From assembly GCA_029204225.1 (NCBI GenBank), contig CM055111.1, forward strand, positions 47,607,224 through 47,671,223: a stretch of DNA of 64,000 nt. Direction: 5' to 3'. The position numbers and the translations under genes are program-made. The notes under the pieces were generated by a model. It saw only the letters and a program-made list of their open reading frames with translations. It searched no databases and was not told where the DNA came from. Below, one piece after another: positions 10,725-23,939 of this stretch (positions are counted from its first letter, which is position 1; each line of letters starts with the position of its first letter). This DNA is from Diphasiastrum complanatum (lineage: Eukaryota > Streptophyta > Lycopodiopsida > Lycopodiales > Lycopodiaceae).

Positions 10725-12302
10725 ACAAGACTCAATCAGAGCCTCGTCACTGAGACTACGACTTCCATACATAGCATTCAATCGAACATTTACACATTGC
10801 TTGAAGTAGACGGGTCAAATTTCTTGGACTGGAAGGTAAATGCTTCACTTATACTTAGAGGAGAAGCATTATGGCCATGGGTTGATGGCACCAAAGAGAT
10901 GTCAGCCAACACAGGCAAGGAACTTCGAGAGTGAAAGGAGAAGAACGACAGAGAAGTAGTTGTCATCTCCTCTCCCATCGAAAACAACCTTACCCTCGAC
11001 CTTGCATCAAGACCTTGCATCAATCTCTAATGCTAGGGATGCACTCACAACTAGATTTCAGACCAAGTCACACAATTAGATAATGCATCTAGAAGATTAG
11101 CTCATCTATCTAAGATGGGATGGCAAAGATCTCACCAGCTTCATTAGAAAAATAAAGAACCTGTTCTTGTCATTATACAATGCTAGAATAGAGCATGCAG
11201 TCTCACAAGAGAAGCAGCTCAGCTACCTGCTACGTTCCCTACCAAGATCTTTCCAGACTACCAAAACCCTGCTAGCTAAAGATCATGACATGACCTTCGA
11301 CAAAACAGTCATCGACATCAAAGACAAAGTTGAAGCCAGAGAGCACTATGACGACAAAGTCGAGTATGACCAAGCTCTCTACAACAACAAAGACTAGTCA
11401 AAAAAGAAGGCTTATCCTAAGAGGGAGTCGACAAGAGGCCAGGATCGAAGCTAGCAGAAAGAGAGAGATTAAGAAAGCAGATCAAAGGGGAAGAACAAGA
11501 GCAAGCAACGAAGCAACGACAAGAAAACATGCGAGAGATGCACACATGAAGGCCACAGTGTGGACCGATACTGGCTGAATTCAAAAATCGAGTGCATACA
11601 CTATTACAAGAAGGGACATGCAGCCATGGATTGCTACAACAATCCAAAGAACAAGAAATCTCATAGCAGAAAAGAAAGCTCCAACAACACATCACATGTA
11701 GAGGAACCAGAATCCTCCAAGATGGCTGAAGAACGGGCAAGCAGAAACTCAACTACTTATCTATGCACAGATGTATGTGCTACATCCTCAATCAACTTCC
11801 AAAATGTCGTTCTTGATTCTGGTGCAACATCATATTTTGTTACAACCAGACTATTAATTGCAGACTTTCGACAATTTGATTCCTCCAGATACATAATTCT
11901 TGGAGATGGATCAAGACATAAAGTGAGTGGCACTGGAGTGCTTTGGCTCAACACCAATGGCAAAGATCGAATATTGGACGATGTCCTATATGTACCGATA
12001 CTGCAGAAAGATCTATTATCAGTTGCAAGGATTCAGAGCCAACAGAGGAGGAGCACATCTCCAACCATTTTAACAACTTTTGTAAAAGTCGAGACATCCT
12101 TCATAGGACGACTACTGCATACACATCACAACACAACGGTGTAGTTGAGAGGAGAAATAGGACCCTCATAGAAGCAACATGATGCATGATGGCCTATTCA
12201 AAGACATCGAGATCTTTATGGGCTGAAGCAGTAGCTACTACTGCCTACCTGCAGACAAGACAGGCAAATCAAGCATTCCTCACACAACTCCACATGAAGT
12301 AT

Positions 12303-13359
12303 TGTTACATACCTATGTAACTAGCAGTACTTCAGATCCCTATTAGTCCATTTAGTGTTGGGGGCTACATGGCAAGGTACCCTTAGGATTAAGGGTATGT
12401 GCCCTTGGATAAAGGTAGGCAAGTGACTATACCTTAGTTAGAGGTATGGAGTCATGAGACCCTTGGATAAGGGTTACCCTTAGGATTAAGGGTAGGTGTC
12501 TTAGATAAAGGTACTAGTGTCCTTGATTAAGGGTAGATAGGTGTCTATGCCTTGGATGGAGGTATGGAACCTAGAAAGGTCTTAGAAAGTCATTGGATAA
12601 CTATATTTCTAAACCTTGGTCCTCAACCTTGAACCATATCACTTTATTGGTCTTGGAGTATTCAAGCACAACTTGGGCAATGGGTCCTAGTAGGAGGGCG
12701 CCCTCCTAAAGGGTCCATTGAGTTTCAAGTTCCACAAGAATAGTAATCAAAGAGTCATAAGTTATGGAAGATGCCTGATGACCTTCCATAAGCCTATGAA
12801 GGCTCTTGAACTCCTCTAGGCCTCTCTCTTTCTCATTGGATGTGCATGGAACTCCATAGTGTATTGGAGAGAACTAAATGCCATCTATATAAGAAGAGTA
12901 GGGCGCCCATTGGAAGGGAGAGAGATCTCTTTAGCTTACCTTGCTTATGCTCTAGTGTGGCTACTAGTGTGTAGAGTAATTCTTGTGTGTAGTATGCTAA
13001 AGGTTTGGATCTTGCTTATGGTATGAGACATAAGTAGGATTTGGATCTTGAGTAAACTATGGTTTGTTGTGATATGCTTGTGATTTGTTTATGGTTAGCA
13101 AGGGGGTGCTAGATAGGTCTTGCTTGGAGCTTGGATCTAGCTATGGTTGGGTGGTGAATACTTGAGGCCAGTTTGTTATCTTCCTTTGTGTTTAGGACAT
13201 AGGTGGAGGAGAGATCCTTGGAGGCTTGAAGATCCTTACTTGCAGGTGGAGACATCCTAGCTTGGATTTGGAGAAGCATCTTAGAGCTTGCAGGTTGCTT
13301 GGAGAATATTTGGAGGCTCTACCTTGGATTTGGAGGACTTTCTCCTTTTTACTTGTTAA
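12303..13359 (+). repeat. 5' LTR of the Gypsy element at 12.3 kb
   Basis: Begins TGTTACATACC at 12,303 and ends two to three bases before the primer site. It shares GTAACTAGCAGTACTTCAGA, repeated GGGTAGGTG-type words, and CTAGCTATGGTTGGGTGGTG with the solo LTR at 9,101. The predicted left target duplicate is AGTAT (12,298-12,302). Confidence 0.85.
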
Positions 13360-13361
13360 AG

Positions 13362-13373
13362 TGGTATCAGAGC
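13362..13373 (+). promoter_or_regulatory. Primer binding site, initiator tRNA-Met type
   Basis: TGGTATCAGAGC follows the LTR at once. It is the usual primer for Copia elements and chromovirus-type Gypsy elements. Confidence 0.9.
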
Positions 13374-15399
13374 TAGACAATGGATGGTAACCTTTCTAAA
13401 CTTTCAAGTTCTATTAAGATCACCAATTACATTTTTTTTGGAGAAGATTATTGGCTTTCCTAGTGGTAGGAAGCTTGTAGTTGGAGTACCCAATGAATCT
13501 ATTCTTCTTAAGAAAAGAGTAGTGACCTTTATAGAATTGTTTAGGGGCTGATTTTTTATCATGTTAAAGAAGTTTTAAAGTGGTTTGTGTATAAAACAAG
13601 TTTTGAAGTTCTATTTTTTGTCATTATGAAGTTTTGATTTTCAGACCTGTAAATATGAGAATCAGATCTGAAACTTGAAGTTTTTTATAAAGCTTCATTA
13701 ATTTTCCTTTTCTAGACGCTAGTTTCATTGGATTTGAAGATCTAGAATAGTGATAAATGTGAAAATTTTGGTTTCTTTTGTAATGGAAAATAGAAATGGA
13801 GTTGGATTGGGATCTTTATGTAAACCTTAGCTTGGATCTAGTTAATTGAAGTATACATAAAAATTTGGTTTTCATGTTTGCTTTGGATTAAGACAAAGGT
13901 AGCTTGTTATTGTTGTTCTCTTAAGCTTGGATTGAGCTTGCAAATGGTAGGCTTGGATTGAGCTTACAAACAATAAGATTGAATGAGTAAAAATAAAGTG
14001 CTTATATTTTGCATTGGATGTAAGAATTAAAGCATTTTTATCATTCTAATTTGAACCCTTGTTGTTATATTTGCATAATAGAAAAACACACAAGCAACAC
14101 CAATGGATCAAACTAATGATAACCCAGCTTTTGATTTATCAAACCCATCCAATGTGGCACAAGCTCTTGAACTTTTATATCAACAAATTCAAGCCACTAA
14201 TAAACAGCTTCTTGAAACTAATCAAAAGAACCAAGACTTGGAGTCCAAGTTAGCCAACCAGAAGAAGCATGCAGTTCCACCTCCCGTAAAATTCTTTAAG
14301 GGAGAGAAGAAAGATAGGAACTTGCAAGTGGTAAGTTCATGGCTTAATGTTTGGAACAAATACTTTGGCATGAACCAATTCCCAGAATGTGAGAAGTTAT
14401 CCACTATTACTATGTTCCTTGAGAAAAGAGCCTTAGTATGGTGGGATGACCTAGTTGCAAAAGGCAATCAATCTTATTCAAAATTTTCATGAGCACTTGA
14501 ATCCACTTTATAGTGACATTCCACCCAAAGTACAAATGTTAATGTTTATTGATGGGTTACCAAAAGATCATCAAGTGGATGTTCGTAGGAACCATCCAAA
14601 AACCCTTGAGGATGCTATTAGGGCTACAAAGGTTTTTGATGACACACCTAAGCCACATAGGAGCCAACAACCTAATGAGCAGAAAAAAGTTTTTCAATCT
14701 AAGAGGAAGGATAGGAAACACATCCCAATTCTAATAATCCTAAGAAAACAAAGAAAAACTTTAAAAACAATCAGGGTGGCATTGATAAGGCTGAAGCTCG
14801 TAAGAAGAACCTGTGCTTCAAGTGCAATGGCGAGGGTCACCTTGCACGAGATTGCATAAAAAAACCAGCTTCTACCTCAGGTAATCTATCTCGAAAAAAT
14901 GAGATGGATGTTTATTTCCTTAGTTCTTTAGTTTTTGGTCCTAATGATCTTACTTGCATTAAAGGTAAAGTTAAAGATCAAGTTGTTAATGTCCTTTTTG
15001 ACACAGTATCCACTCATATTTTTATTAATGTAAATTTGGTGCAGATGCTAAACCTTCCCACCAGAAAAAGTAAAAAAAAAATATTGTGTGACAATGGCAT
15101 CAAGAATGAATTCTGCGTTTATGGATTATGTTGTTCCTGATCTAGAATTGCACATACAGGACTACCTTGAAAAAATAGAATACCAGAAAGTGGGAAGTAT
15201 ATCTATGGATTTTGTGGTCAGGCTTCCACTTACAGGGAAGGGCCATGATTCGGTTTGGATCATTGTTGACAGACTTACTATTGGATTTACTCCTTCTACT
15301 CTCCTAAATCCCAATTTTAATCTGCCTCCATTCATGTTGCATATTTACTAATGTTGTCACGCAGTCTGCATTTTTACACGCAAATTCGCACAGACCAAG

Positions 15400-16735
15400 A
15401 AAAGGCGAATGAATCGTGACATTGTCTTCTTACACAGATTATGGTGATAGACAAAAAGGTGACACTACCTTACTGAATGTCAAAAGTGCCCTAAAAGCCA
15501 AGGCACCCTATAAATCTAATCCTAAGACTACTCGTAAGAAGTGATGCACTTTTGCATCATCACCAATGTTCACCTCAGTACTGACTGACGTTGCACCCTT
15601 TTCGCGCTCACCCCATGCAGTTGCGCTAATAGATTGGACAACGATTGTAGCCACCCACGATATCCTATAGACAACACATCCACTCTGTACTTTCACATCT
15701 GCACACTTGTAATATTATGTATATATATTGGATACCATTCGTGTATCCAACATAGAGAGAGTTAGATGAGAAGCAAGATAAGAGGAGAGTAAGTGAAGAG
15801 GTTTCATTCCTCATTATAGACAAAATAAGCTTCGTAGGGCATGCGGTTTCGTCCGCTATTGTATTGTGCTCTGCCGCATTATTAACTTGTATACATGATA
15901 TACTTAATCTGATACAGCTCTTTGTTTTGCATTCCGATCTGTGTTAATATTGCTATGCTTGTTCTTCATTTTGTCTGATATTTCTAGTTGCTCTTTCTAG
16001 TAATAGATGATCAACTTTTAGTCTTGTCTTTCGCGAATAATCCGCGACTAATTATCAGTCGAGCACAGTCTAGCTCTTCACGAATCATTCGCGACAGATA
16101 GTTTGTCTGCAATTCGCGACAAATTATTCATCTAGCGCTTCATCCATTAAATGTTTGGATACATAATCTAGAATGACTATGATTTCTATCACTAAAGTTC
16201 TCTTCATTCTGATAGGCATAGTCATGCTTACGGAGAGAGTCAAATAATTCATTTCGCTGCGCACGAACATTTTCTGTTCGAGTTCACTTCTCGTTCGTTT
16301 CTTGTTCAAGTTCATTTCTCGTTTGTGTTCGTCATTTATTCTCCCCTCTCTCTTTCCAACATGGTATCAAAGCCATTTTCATAGCTTGATAAGCTTCCAC
16401 AGTACAAGACTCTACTAGCCAATAGAGTAATTGTTTTCTTGTTCTGTAAATATCAGATTTTCATACTTAAGTCACTAATAGTTTCTCCTATCACTTAGGC
16501 TAATTCTTTCACATGGATTCCCAAGGGAAAGCCACTTCTATCATGGACAAGCTTCAATTACCATATGTGGAAATTTAAGATAAAAACTGTACTAATGGCA
16601 AAAGAATTGTTTGACGTTGTTACAAGTGTAGAAGGGAAATCCGAAGTGGACGACGTGGCAATTGCTAGATGGAAGCTGAAGGATGGAAAGGCTTTAGCAG
16701 AAAAAGAAAAAAGAAGGTGTTGGATTCTTTAAAGT
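15400..16735 (+). mobile_element. Copia retrotransposon head: LTR, primer site, gag start; broken fossil
   Basis: LTR-like sequence (left border uncertain, 15,350-15,540) ends ...TTTCCAACA at 16,361, directly before TGGTATCAAAGCC (16,362-16,374). After a short leader, a gag region (about 16,510-16,735) shows TSIMDKL and then a Trp-containing, Lys-rich stretch with AKELFDVV, typical of Copia gag. The LTR carries several TTCGCGA-type words. It abuts a Gypsy pol fragment at about 16,740. Confidence 0.75.
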
Positions 16736-16739
16736 CAAT

Positions 16740-18830
16740 TTGAGAATGGACCCAAATGCAGTGTCATCTTCTTCACAGATGACTGATAATCCAAAGATTA
16801 CGAGTCGGGCTAAGATCAATATACTGAAGGAGGAATCTCGACGAATGCTAGTTCACAAGATGCTTGAGACCTTCAAGAACTATACCTTAAATGATGTAGT
16901 AATTATGATGTTGCAAGCTCAACGAGAACCTGATCAAAGTCAGGAACCAGTGGAACAAGTCTTTGAAGGACCTGCACGAATGCAACCGATGAATCTAGCC
17001 GAGCCAGGTGAAGAAGAAAAGATAGTGCATGTGGGAGAGCAGTTAATGCCCACTCAATTCAAAAGACTACGTTCATTATTGGTGGAATACAAGGATTAAT
17101 TTTCTTGGAATTATAGTGATCTGAAGGGTATCTCTCCAATCGTAGTCCAGCGTACTATACCCTTGGTGGATGGAGCAGTCCCCAAGGTGAGTCGTTATTA
17201 TCGCTGCAATCTGAATTATACAAAGCTGATCAAACAAGAGTTGCAGAAGTTGTTAGATGCTGATTTTATTTATGAAATCGAACATACTGAATGAGTGTCA
17301 CCAGCCATTTTTCCTTACCATTTACGAAAAGTGTCCTAGATAGAGTAGTTGGAGCAGAAGCCTACAATTTCCTAGACGGCTTCAGGAGCTACAATCAGGT
17401 GAAGATAGCGCTGCAAGATCAGTACAAGACAGCATTCGCCACGTAATGGGGGACCTATGCCTACAAGGTGATGCCATTTGGACTTTGCAATGTCCCAAGT
17501 ACTTTTCAATGAGTTATGCAGGCAGCATTCAAAGAGTACTTGCAAAAATTTCTGGAAAACTTCTTGGATGATCTGTGCGTGCATGGACCTAACATAGAGC
17601 ACTTATCCAATTTGGAGAAGGTGCTACAGAAATGTCGTGAGTTTTAGATATCCCTGAATCCAGAAAAGTGTCAGTTTTGGGTAACGCATGGCTTGATCCT
17701 TGGCCATATAGTATCAAGACATGGGATCGCTACAAACATATCAAAGACCAAGATCATCGTCGATCTGCCACCACCAGGAATAATCCGCGAGGTCTATAGC
17801 TTCATGGGTCATGCTAACTACTATAGGATTTTCATTTTAGACTTTGCATAGTTAGCAGGGTCAGTCTATAAACTCACAATGGAACCACATTGGTATGAGG
17901 AAGCCCTAAAGACTTTTCAGAAGCTTAAAGATGCATTGGTCTCAACGCCAATACTACGTCCACCCAATTGGTCCATCGAGTTTCATGTGCATATGGATGC
18001 ATCAAAGTATGTTGTAGGAGCTGTCCTAACTCAGCCAAGAGAACAGAAAAAAGATTTCTCAATCTGATTTGCAAGCCGTCAGCTCAGTGATTCATAAGTA
18101 AATTATTCAACAATAGAATGAGAGACACTGGCAATAATCTATGCGGTTAAGAAGTTTTGACATTATTTGATGGCCACACAGTTTGCTTTTTATACGGACC
18201 ATTAGCCCTTGCTCTATCTTGTTAACAAAACATGCAATATAGGAAGAATCACTCGATGGTTACTTCTGTTGTTGGAGTTTGATTTTAGGATAGTGGTTCG
18301 CTAAGGAAAAATAGCACTACATGGTAGAGCATGTGTCACGAATCAAGGAGAAATAAACAGCCACCCAACCTGATGATGAGCTATCTGATGCTGCCTTATT
18401 TTATGTTGACACTGTACCTGAGTGGGCCACCGATATAGTTGAGTATCTAATGTGGGGCCAACCAGATAAAGCACTACCTAAGATGGAACAACAGAAGTTG
18501 ATCCTAAAGGAAAGGCCTTACCATCTGATTGTCGGCCAATTATATAGAAGGAAACTAGATGGTATTCTTCGAAGGTGTATTCTTCCACACGAGGCCACCC
18601 GGATTATTTCAATTTCACATGAAGGCATGGGTGGTGGTCATTTTGCATCCGACATTACAATTTGCAAGATCCTGCAATCAAGATGCTGGTGGTCAACGAT
18701 TCATAAAGATACAGATGAATACTTGAAGAAATGCGATGTGTGCCAAAGAGCTAGGAGGTCGACAAGGCTGAATTATGACCTTCTACATCCAATAGTTGTG
18801 AAGTTTTTAGCACATGTGGACTTCACCACA
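16740..18830 (+). mobile_element. Gypsy pol fragment: RT, RNase H, integrase zinc finger; broken fossil
   Basis: Domains in order: the segment preceding RT (to about 17,100, ending LRSLLVEYKD), reverse transcriptase (about 17,140-17,720, with YKVMPFGLCNVPSTFQ and NFLDDLCVHG in the YxDD position), RNase H (about 17,990-18,250, with HMDASKYVVGAVL), and the integrase H2C2 zinc-binding region (about 18,600-18,770, with CDVCQRARRS). No LTRs are attached. It is broken in many places and looks old. The piece at 20,520-21,416 is a relative. Confidence 0.88.
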
Positions 18831-18839
18831 CACCTTACA

Positions 18840-19785
18840 AGATCTTACTGAAATGTTGTGATTGCACAAGATTGATCAAAGAACATATTACTTGAAAAAT
18901 CTAAGGCAAGAGCACAATGGCATACATTAGACTGAAAAAACTAGGAATGAATGTCAAATTATTCTAAGTGCTCAGTATGGGAAAAACAGCCTGCTCTCAA
19001 GTAGAGAGAGACAATAAACACATAAAATTCGAGTAGAGAGAGAATGAGCCCAAAATACCAAAACCTCAATATTCACAATATGGCAAAACATGCCAAACTT
19101 TTCCTACATCAAAGAGACTCGAATTCCTACAGTGGAGTTGCATGGAAAGTCCACTTAACTTAGTTAACTCAACTAACAGGGATCCACATGTGTAGTTCAT
19201 ACTTCCACAGTGTGGAGTTTACAAGATGGCTAAATGTTGAAATCACAAGACTAGTTAACGCTAATCAACTAATCAGTTAGTCTCCGTCGTTGCCTCTCGT
19301 TTCACTTGGGCGTGAAGTCTGCGACTCCAAGCCCATTGAGTTGGCAGCTGGCAGCATGAAAGATTCTCCTTCATTTGCTTTGTTTCTTTCGTTTGCTTGC
19401 ACTCCTTTCGTTTCTTTCGTAATCTTTCGTTTTGCGTCCCTTTGCGGTTTGCGGTCCTGAAGGTATGTTTGCGATTCTTGAATGATTCGTGAGTTGTTCA
19501 TGCTTCGAGTCAAGGCACGTTGACTGTCGCGAATTGTTCTCGTTTGACCTTCGTTTCTTGTTCGTGTCGTGACAAAGCTGCAGGAGTTCATCATTTCTAA
19601 CAAGATGAGTACTCTCTTGAACTCTCTGATTGCCTAAAACTTTTCTAAAAACAAATCAAATTGATTTAGAAACTCAAGCAACACATTCTACTCTTCAATA
19701 CCTAACCAACAAGCTATAGAACATCAAATTTGGATCATTCCTTGAGAAGTGGCACTCAATCAAAGAAGGCACTGATTTCACATGT
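18840..19785. other. Unrecognised, probably retroelement-derived
   Basis: No coding domain was recognised. The stretch at about 19,380-19,580 has TTCGCGA, TTTCGTTTC and GTTCGTGTCG words resembling the Copia LTR near 16,030-16,330, so it may be an LTR remnant. A 108-codon minus frame here matches no family I know. Confidence 0.35.
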
Positions 19786-20400
19786 GTGAGCTCTCTATCC
19801 ATACAAGGCTCAGCTGGAGCAGATCAACTGTATTTCACAGTCACCAAATCCCAGATTTCATGGCAAATACAAGCACATAGAAATCCAGTATCATTTCATT
19901 TGGGAGAAAGTTTTCTCAGGGCAAGTGATCTTTCAATATTGCTCCACAGTAGAAATGGTCACAGACATCTTCACCAAACCGCTTCCCAGGATCAAGCACC
20001 AGAAATTCTTCAACAAGCTGAACTCGATGAAGATACCAAGGCACCAACTGTGACCTTAAGGGAGACTGTTGAAAATTAACCCCACAGTTGCCTCCTTGGT
20101 GAATGACTAATTTATATTTCATGATTCTTCCTGCATGTTTATTGATCATTGATCTAGGGTCAGGTGAAACCAACTTTGGTTCTACGTCTGCTCATTTGAT
20201 ACCTACAAGAATCACAAACTTAGACAACCAATTTATTTAAAGAACGTCTACAACGGGCTTCCGACTGATCTCCAACAAAGGCTAACCAATCTTGTCATAA
20301 TTTCAAGTTCAAATGTTAAGTTTAATGACTTGAAGTCATTGAAGACTTGGCCATCTTCAAGGACTTTCACAAACTTGCATTTAGAACAAGTCTACAGAAA
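19786..20400 (+). mobile_element. Copia 3' end: RNase H tail, polypurine tract, start of 3' LTR; broken fossil
   Basis: The end of a Copia RNase H domain is visible (about 19,855-20,040; words such as KHIEIQYHFI and DIFTKPLPR). AAGGGAGA (20,058-20,065) is the polypurine tract, and the 3' LTR starts TGTTGAAAATTAACC at 20,067. The right end of the LTR is unclear, between about 20,400 and 20,520. Confidence 0.8.
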
Positions 20401-20519
20401 TACATTACTTTCGCGACGAGATCCTCCATGATTGAATCGACGACGAGATCCTCCATAATGTGCCACCGCTTCCTCATTCGCATACCTCATGTCCTCAAAA
20501 AACACAACCTCATGGCCAT

Positions 20520-21416
20520 ACCATGAAACTACTCGTTCTTAGATGGCTTTAGCGGATACAATATGATTCAAATTGTTGAAGAAGATCAACATAAGACAAT
20601 TTTTGCCACAGAATGTAAAACCTTCTGTTGGAAAGTCATGTCTTTTGGTCTCTGTAATGCTCCTAGCACTTTCCAGCATGTCATGCAAGCTACCTTTTCT
20701 CAGCAGATGGAAGATACCCTAGAAGTTTACTTGGACGTTAGGACATATCATTTCAAAAAATGACATTGCAACTGACCTTGACAAGGTCCTGATCATTTAA
20801 AATCTGTCCGAACCACGCACCATCCACGAAGTTTATTCTTTCCTAGGCCACGCCAACTACTATCAGTGCTTTATTCTTGATTTTTCTAATAAAACACGAT
20901 TAATCTATAAAGTGGTTGTTGTTCCCAAATGGACTGATGAACAACAAGTCGCATTCATTAAGCTAAAGGAAGCCCTTATCAATGCACCTATCTTCCAGGC
21001 TCCTGATTATTCCAAAGAATTCCATGTGCATACTGATGCATCTAAGTATGCCATTGGAGCAGTGCTCACCCAACCGGACGAATTCAAAAAGGACTATCCA
21101 ATCCGATTTCTCAGTAGACAATTGATACCTGCTGAAGTCAAATATACTTCTACCGAGCATAAAGCTTTGGAAATGGTGTATGTGGTTCAAAAGTTTTGTC
21201 ATTATCTCTTGGGAGAAGTTTTTGCCTTCTTCACTGATCATCAAGCACTCCTATATTAGGATCATGGTTCGAAAGGGAGTTCAACATTTTTTAGCAGATC
21301 ATCTATATCGAATCCCTAACCTACCAACTCCAAATCAAGCCATCAACAATGATTTACCTAATGCCATCTTATTTCAAGTTGACTCTACACCCGTTTGGGC
21401 CAAGGATATCACATAA
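20520..21416 (+). mobile_element. Gypsy pol fragment: RT and RNase H; broken fossil
   Basis: Reverse transcriptase (about 20,563-20,760, with SFGLCNAPSTFQHVMQAT) is followed by RNase H (about 20,912-21,259, with HTDASKYAIGAVLTQPD and TDHQALLY) and a short downstream piece (HFLADHLYRIPN). It is related to the pol at 16,740-18,830 and likewise lacks LTRs. Confidence 0.88.
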
Positions 21417-21439
21417 TATTTAACTTCAGGGTAGATGGA

Positions 21440-21750
21440 TCCATATCTAAACCGGAAGAATGTGCGTTGGTCCTCAAAACCAAACCTTATACATGATCAA
21501 AAGGAATGAAGTCTTGATTGCCCAAGGCAAGAGACAAGGTGAGCTCTACAAACTTGATGGATATGTTGTTTCTAACCATGGTGGTTTGAAGGCAAAGAAG
21601 CAAGTTGGTGAGTTTTCTTCAATGTCAAAGTCACAAAAGTCTTCTTATTCTAGATCTAGTTCAAGATCTAAGATGCCTTTTCATTTAGTACATTTGGATT
21701 TGCATTGTGTTAGTGCTTTGAGTAATGAAGGAGCAAAGATGAATAAGTGA
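21440..21750 (+). mobile_element. Short Copia fragment (pre-integrase region)
   Basis: The stretch encodes VLIAQGKRQGELYKLDG, which fits the segment between protease and the integrase zinc finger of Copia polyproteins, followed by Ser/Lys-rich sequence and FHLVHLDLHC. It abuts the Gypsy fragment and is about 300 bp long. Confidence 0.6.
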
Positions 21751-22445
21751 TTTAACTCGATTTAAAAATGCTTCAATTGAGAGGCATTTATGAGTTTTAA
21801 AGTTGTTTTGGATTGGTAAAAGTGAATTCATATTCCTTATGAGGGTTTCATTAGAGAAAATTTAAGCTTGAAACAGCCCTTAAAGGATTACTACGTAGGA
21901 TAGAAATTTTTGATAATGCAATATACAAAAAATAAAATCTTTTTCTACCCATAGTTGCCTGCGCCATATTTCATATTCAGAGATTGTACTATTTATAGTA
22001 TAGTCTATGGTTGCTAAAAAATAGTGTAACTTTTTAACCATAGTTCCGATTGAGATGAATTTAGTGCCATTAGTGCTCAATGAGAGGTTTTTAAAGACAC
22101 CATACATGACTTAGTTTTGAACTACTATTAAAAAGTTATGGGGAGTCAAAAAAAAAAATCTCACCTCTGATATCGCTTTCTTGTGCAATTGATTTGTGGA
22201 AAAGGTCAAACAAGCCAAAAGCAATATTAGAAGTGACAAAGAATTATGATTGCCCATAAAATTTAACAATAGCTCAGATTGAGATGATTATAGTATCATT
22301 AGAAAGCTCGCAACAAGAGGTTTAACATTGTTGCATATGAAATAGGTAATACTTTGTTCAAATGAGAACTATTTGGCATATTCCCTAGATTTTCTTAAAA
22401 TTCATCATACTTTTGTATGTTTTCAAAATTTTGAGGATGTGGAAT
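21751..22445. other. AT-rich sequence with possible MITE relatives
   Basis: At 21,848 the sequence TTTCATTAGAG...AGCTTGAAACAGCCCTTAAAGGATT resembles the left end of the MITE at 25,627. The phrases AACTTTTTAACCATAGTTCC and CATTAGTGCTCAATGAGAGG are like its interior. A similar phrase recurs at about 22,265-22,325. No terminal inverted repeats could be delimited. Confidence 0.35.
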
Positions 22446-23260
22446 TATTCACTTCAGAGATTTCCCAGATATATTATTTACTCATGAGAAATAAAGTTCT
22501 TTTGTAGCTAAATTGCAAGATTCTTAGTGGGTTATGTGAGTAACATATGTGGATTATGGATGAATCTTCCAGATTATAGCCTATGTTTATGTATAGAAAT
22601 GTTGGGTATGTTGGTTACGTACGTCCTAATCTTGGGGATCTACTGTGTGCCCCCTATGTACTGAGTTTATATTGTATATTTAAACTAGTTAGTGAGCATA
22701 GACATATAAACAAGTAATGTTCAGAACAATTATTTGCAAGTTAATGTCTCTTTCTGTGGAAAGGGTAATTCATTAACTTAGTGATGGTTTAGAAGAGAAT
22801 CTAAATGTGGTATTGTTCTAAAATAAGTTCTAGGATATATGAATTTGACACCTAGATATTTGAGAATTCTGTATCATTAGCAATTGATTTGAGTAGTTGG
22901 ATTACTCATGGTTAAAAGTTAATTGGTTAAATAAGCAGTGTGAAGAGAATTCACTAGGAACTGCTTATCTTGATCTATATTGCTTATAAGACACATGATT
23001 TGTGAGTCATCAAGATTCATTACTAAAAGTTGTGTGCATAGAATATAGGAAATTCTTGGTATAGAATGTTTATCGAATGGGAAATAGATTCTAAGTGATT
23101 GATTGTATCCTAGTGAGCTCATATTGGATGATAGAGTTTAGCAGATATCAAGGATAGCCACTGAGTTTAGTTGGAATTCAATAGAACTTTGTAATCTCTA
23201 GAAGTTGTTCTGGGTGATCGTATAAAGTTTATGTAGTTGAAGAAGGATGCTAAAATGGTT
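22446..23260 (+). repeat. ~820 bp dispersed repeat, copy 2
   Basis: Same-orientation relative of 7,736-8,540, sharing the same ordered words (CAGAGATTTCCCAGATAT, TTTACTCATGAGAAATAAA, AGATATCAAGGATAGCCA, AGAACTTTGTAATCTCTAG). Non-coding. Its identity is unknown. Confidence 0.7.
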
Positions 23261-23402
23261 TTGGTATGTTTTCAATCTTTAATTTGCAACTAAATAAAAG
23301 TCTGAATTAAGCACATTGCTAATAAGTAGTAAGCGTAATAGCAATCTCTAAGCAACTCTAAAGAAGTGAGCTAGAGTGCTCAAGAGTGTCCAAGCTCGCA
23401 GG

Positions 23403-23483
<81 letters not shown>

Positions 23484-23939
23484 TTTTTGATCACTTGATC
23501 GCATCAATGCTATATATATAATGTAGAAATATGAGCAGCTATTCATACTAAGCAAATGTGGAAACGTCCAATAGTAAGACAACCAATTAGGTCGTCAAAT
23601 GCGTCATCTAGTTGGCTGTGATGTGCTAGCATCCATCCAGATAGTCTCCCAAAAATGAACTTGCTAAACTGTTAGAGCAAGTTTGTAGCCTTTAAGATGA
23701 ACAATAACATGTCTTTGCAAAGAATACAAAGGTCTTCACTAAAGGCATTTCCTTAACATTTGATATTCTGCGAAAAAGCCAAAGTGAGAGAAAATCCTGA
23801 AAGGCAAAAATCCCAAAAATGGTGACACTGTAAACTGTTTTCGAGTAGTTATGTAGACTGTGTAAAAACACGAAGAAACTTGTAGGTCTGGATAAAAGTT
23901 GCACGAAGATTAAAATGTCGATTAGTTGATTAGTAGGAG
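23261..23939. other. Intergenic DNA with a (GA)n microsatellite at 23,405-23,480
   Basis: A pure (GA)n run of about 38 units sits in otherwise unremarkable AT-rich sequence. No gene was recognised. A Copia element begins at about 23,940. Confidence 0.8.

Larger units (their letters stand above)
8740..12302 (+). mobile_element. Copia retrotransposon, family A copy 1; broken fossil, nested
   Basis: Parts in order: LTR-like sequence (about 8,740-9,100, continuing 10,111-10,670, interrupted by a solo LTR), initiator-Met primer sites at 10,674 and 10,712, a gag start (about 10,790-11,400, with GSNFLDWKV and PWVDGT), a CCHC zinc knuckle (about 11,590, KIECIHYYKKGHAAMDC), a protease region (about 11,805, VLDSGATSYF), and the end of an integrase core (about 12,130, HNGVVERRNRTL). 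It stops where a Gypsy LTR begins at 12,303. Much of the interior is missing and the copy is broken in several places. It is the same family as 40,477-43,826 and 58,050-58,790. Confidence 0.85.
12303..15350 (+). mobile_element. Gypsy retrotransposon, 5' part; broken fossil
   Basis: Parts in order: 5' LTR (12,303 to about 13,359), initiator-Met primer site (13,362-13,373), leader, gag (about 14,103-14,640, with PPPVKFFKGEKKD, EKRALVWWDDL and a downstream FIDGLPKDHQVDV), a CCHC knuckle (about 14,812, CFKCNGEGHLARDC), a protease-like stretch (about 14,904-15,080), and a short integrase piece (about 15,197, ISMDFVVRLPLTGKGHDS). The interior between protease and integrase is largely absent, and no 3' LTR was found. 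It inserted into the Copia family A element to its left. Its LTR family also gave the solo LTR at 9,101. Confidence 0.85.

Noticed and set aside
19277-19603. Minus-strand 108-codon Arg/Asn/Glu-rich frame
   Set aside because: No domain. Composition reflects TTCGT-rich LTR-like DNA on the other strand.
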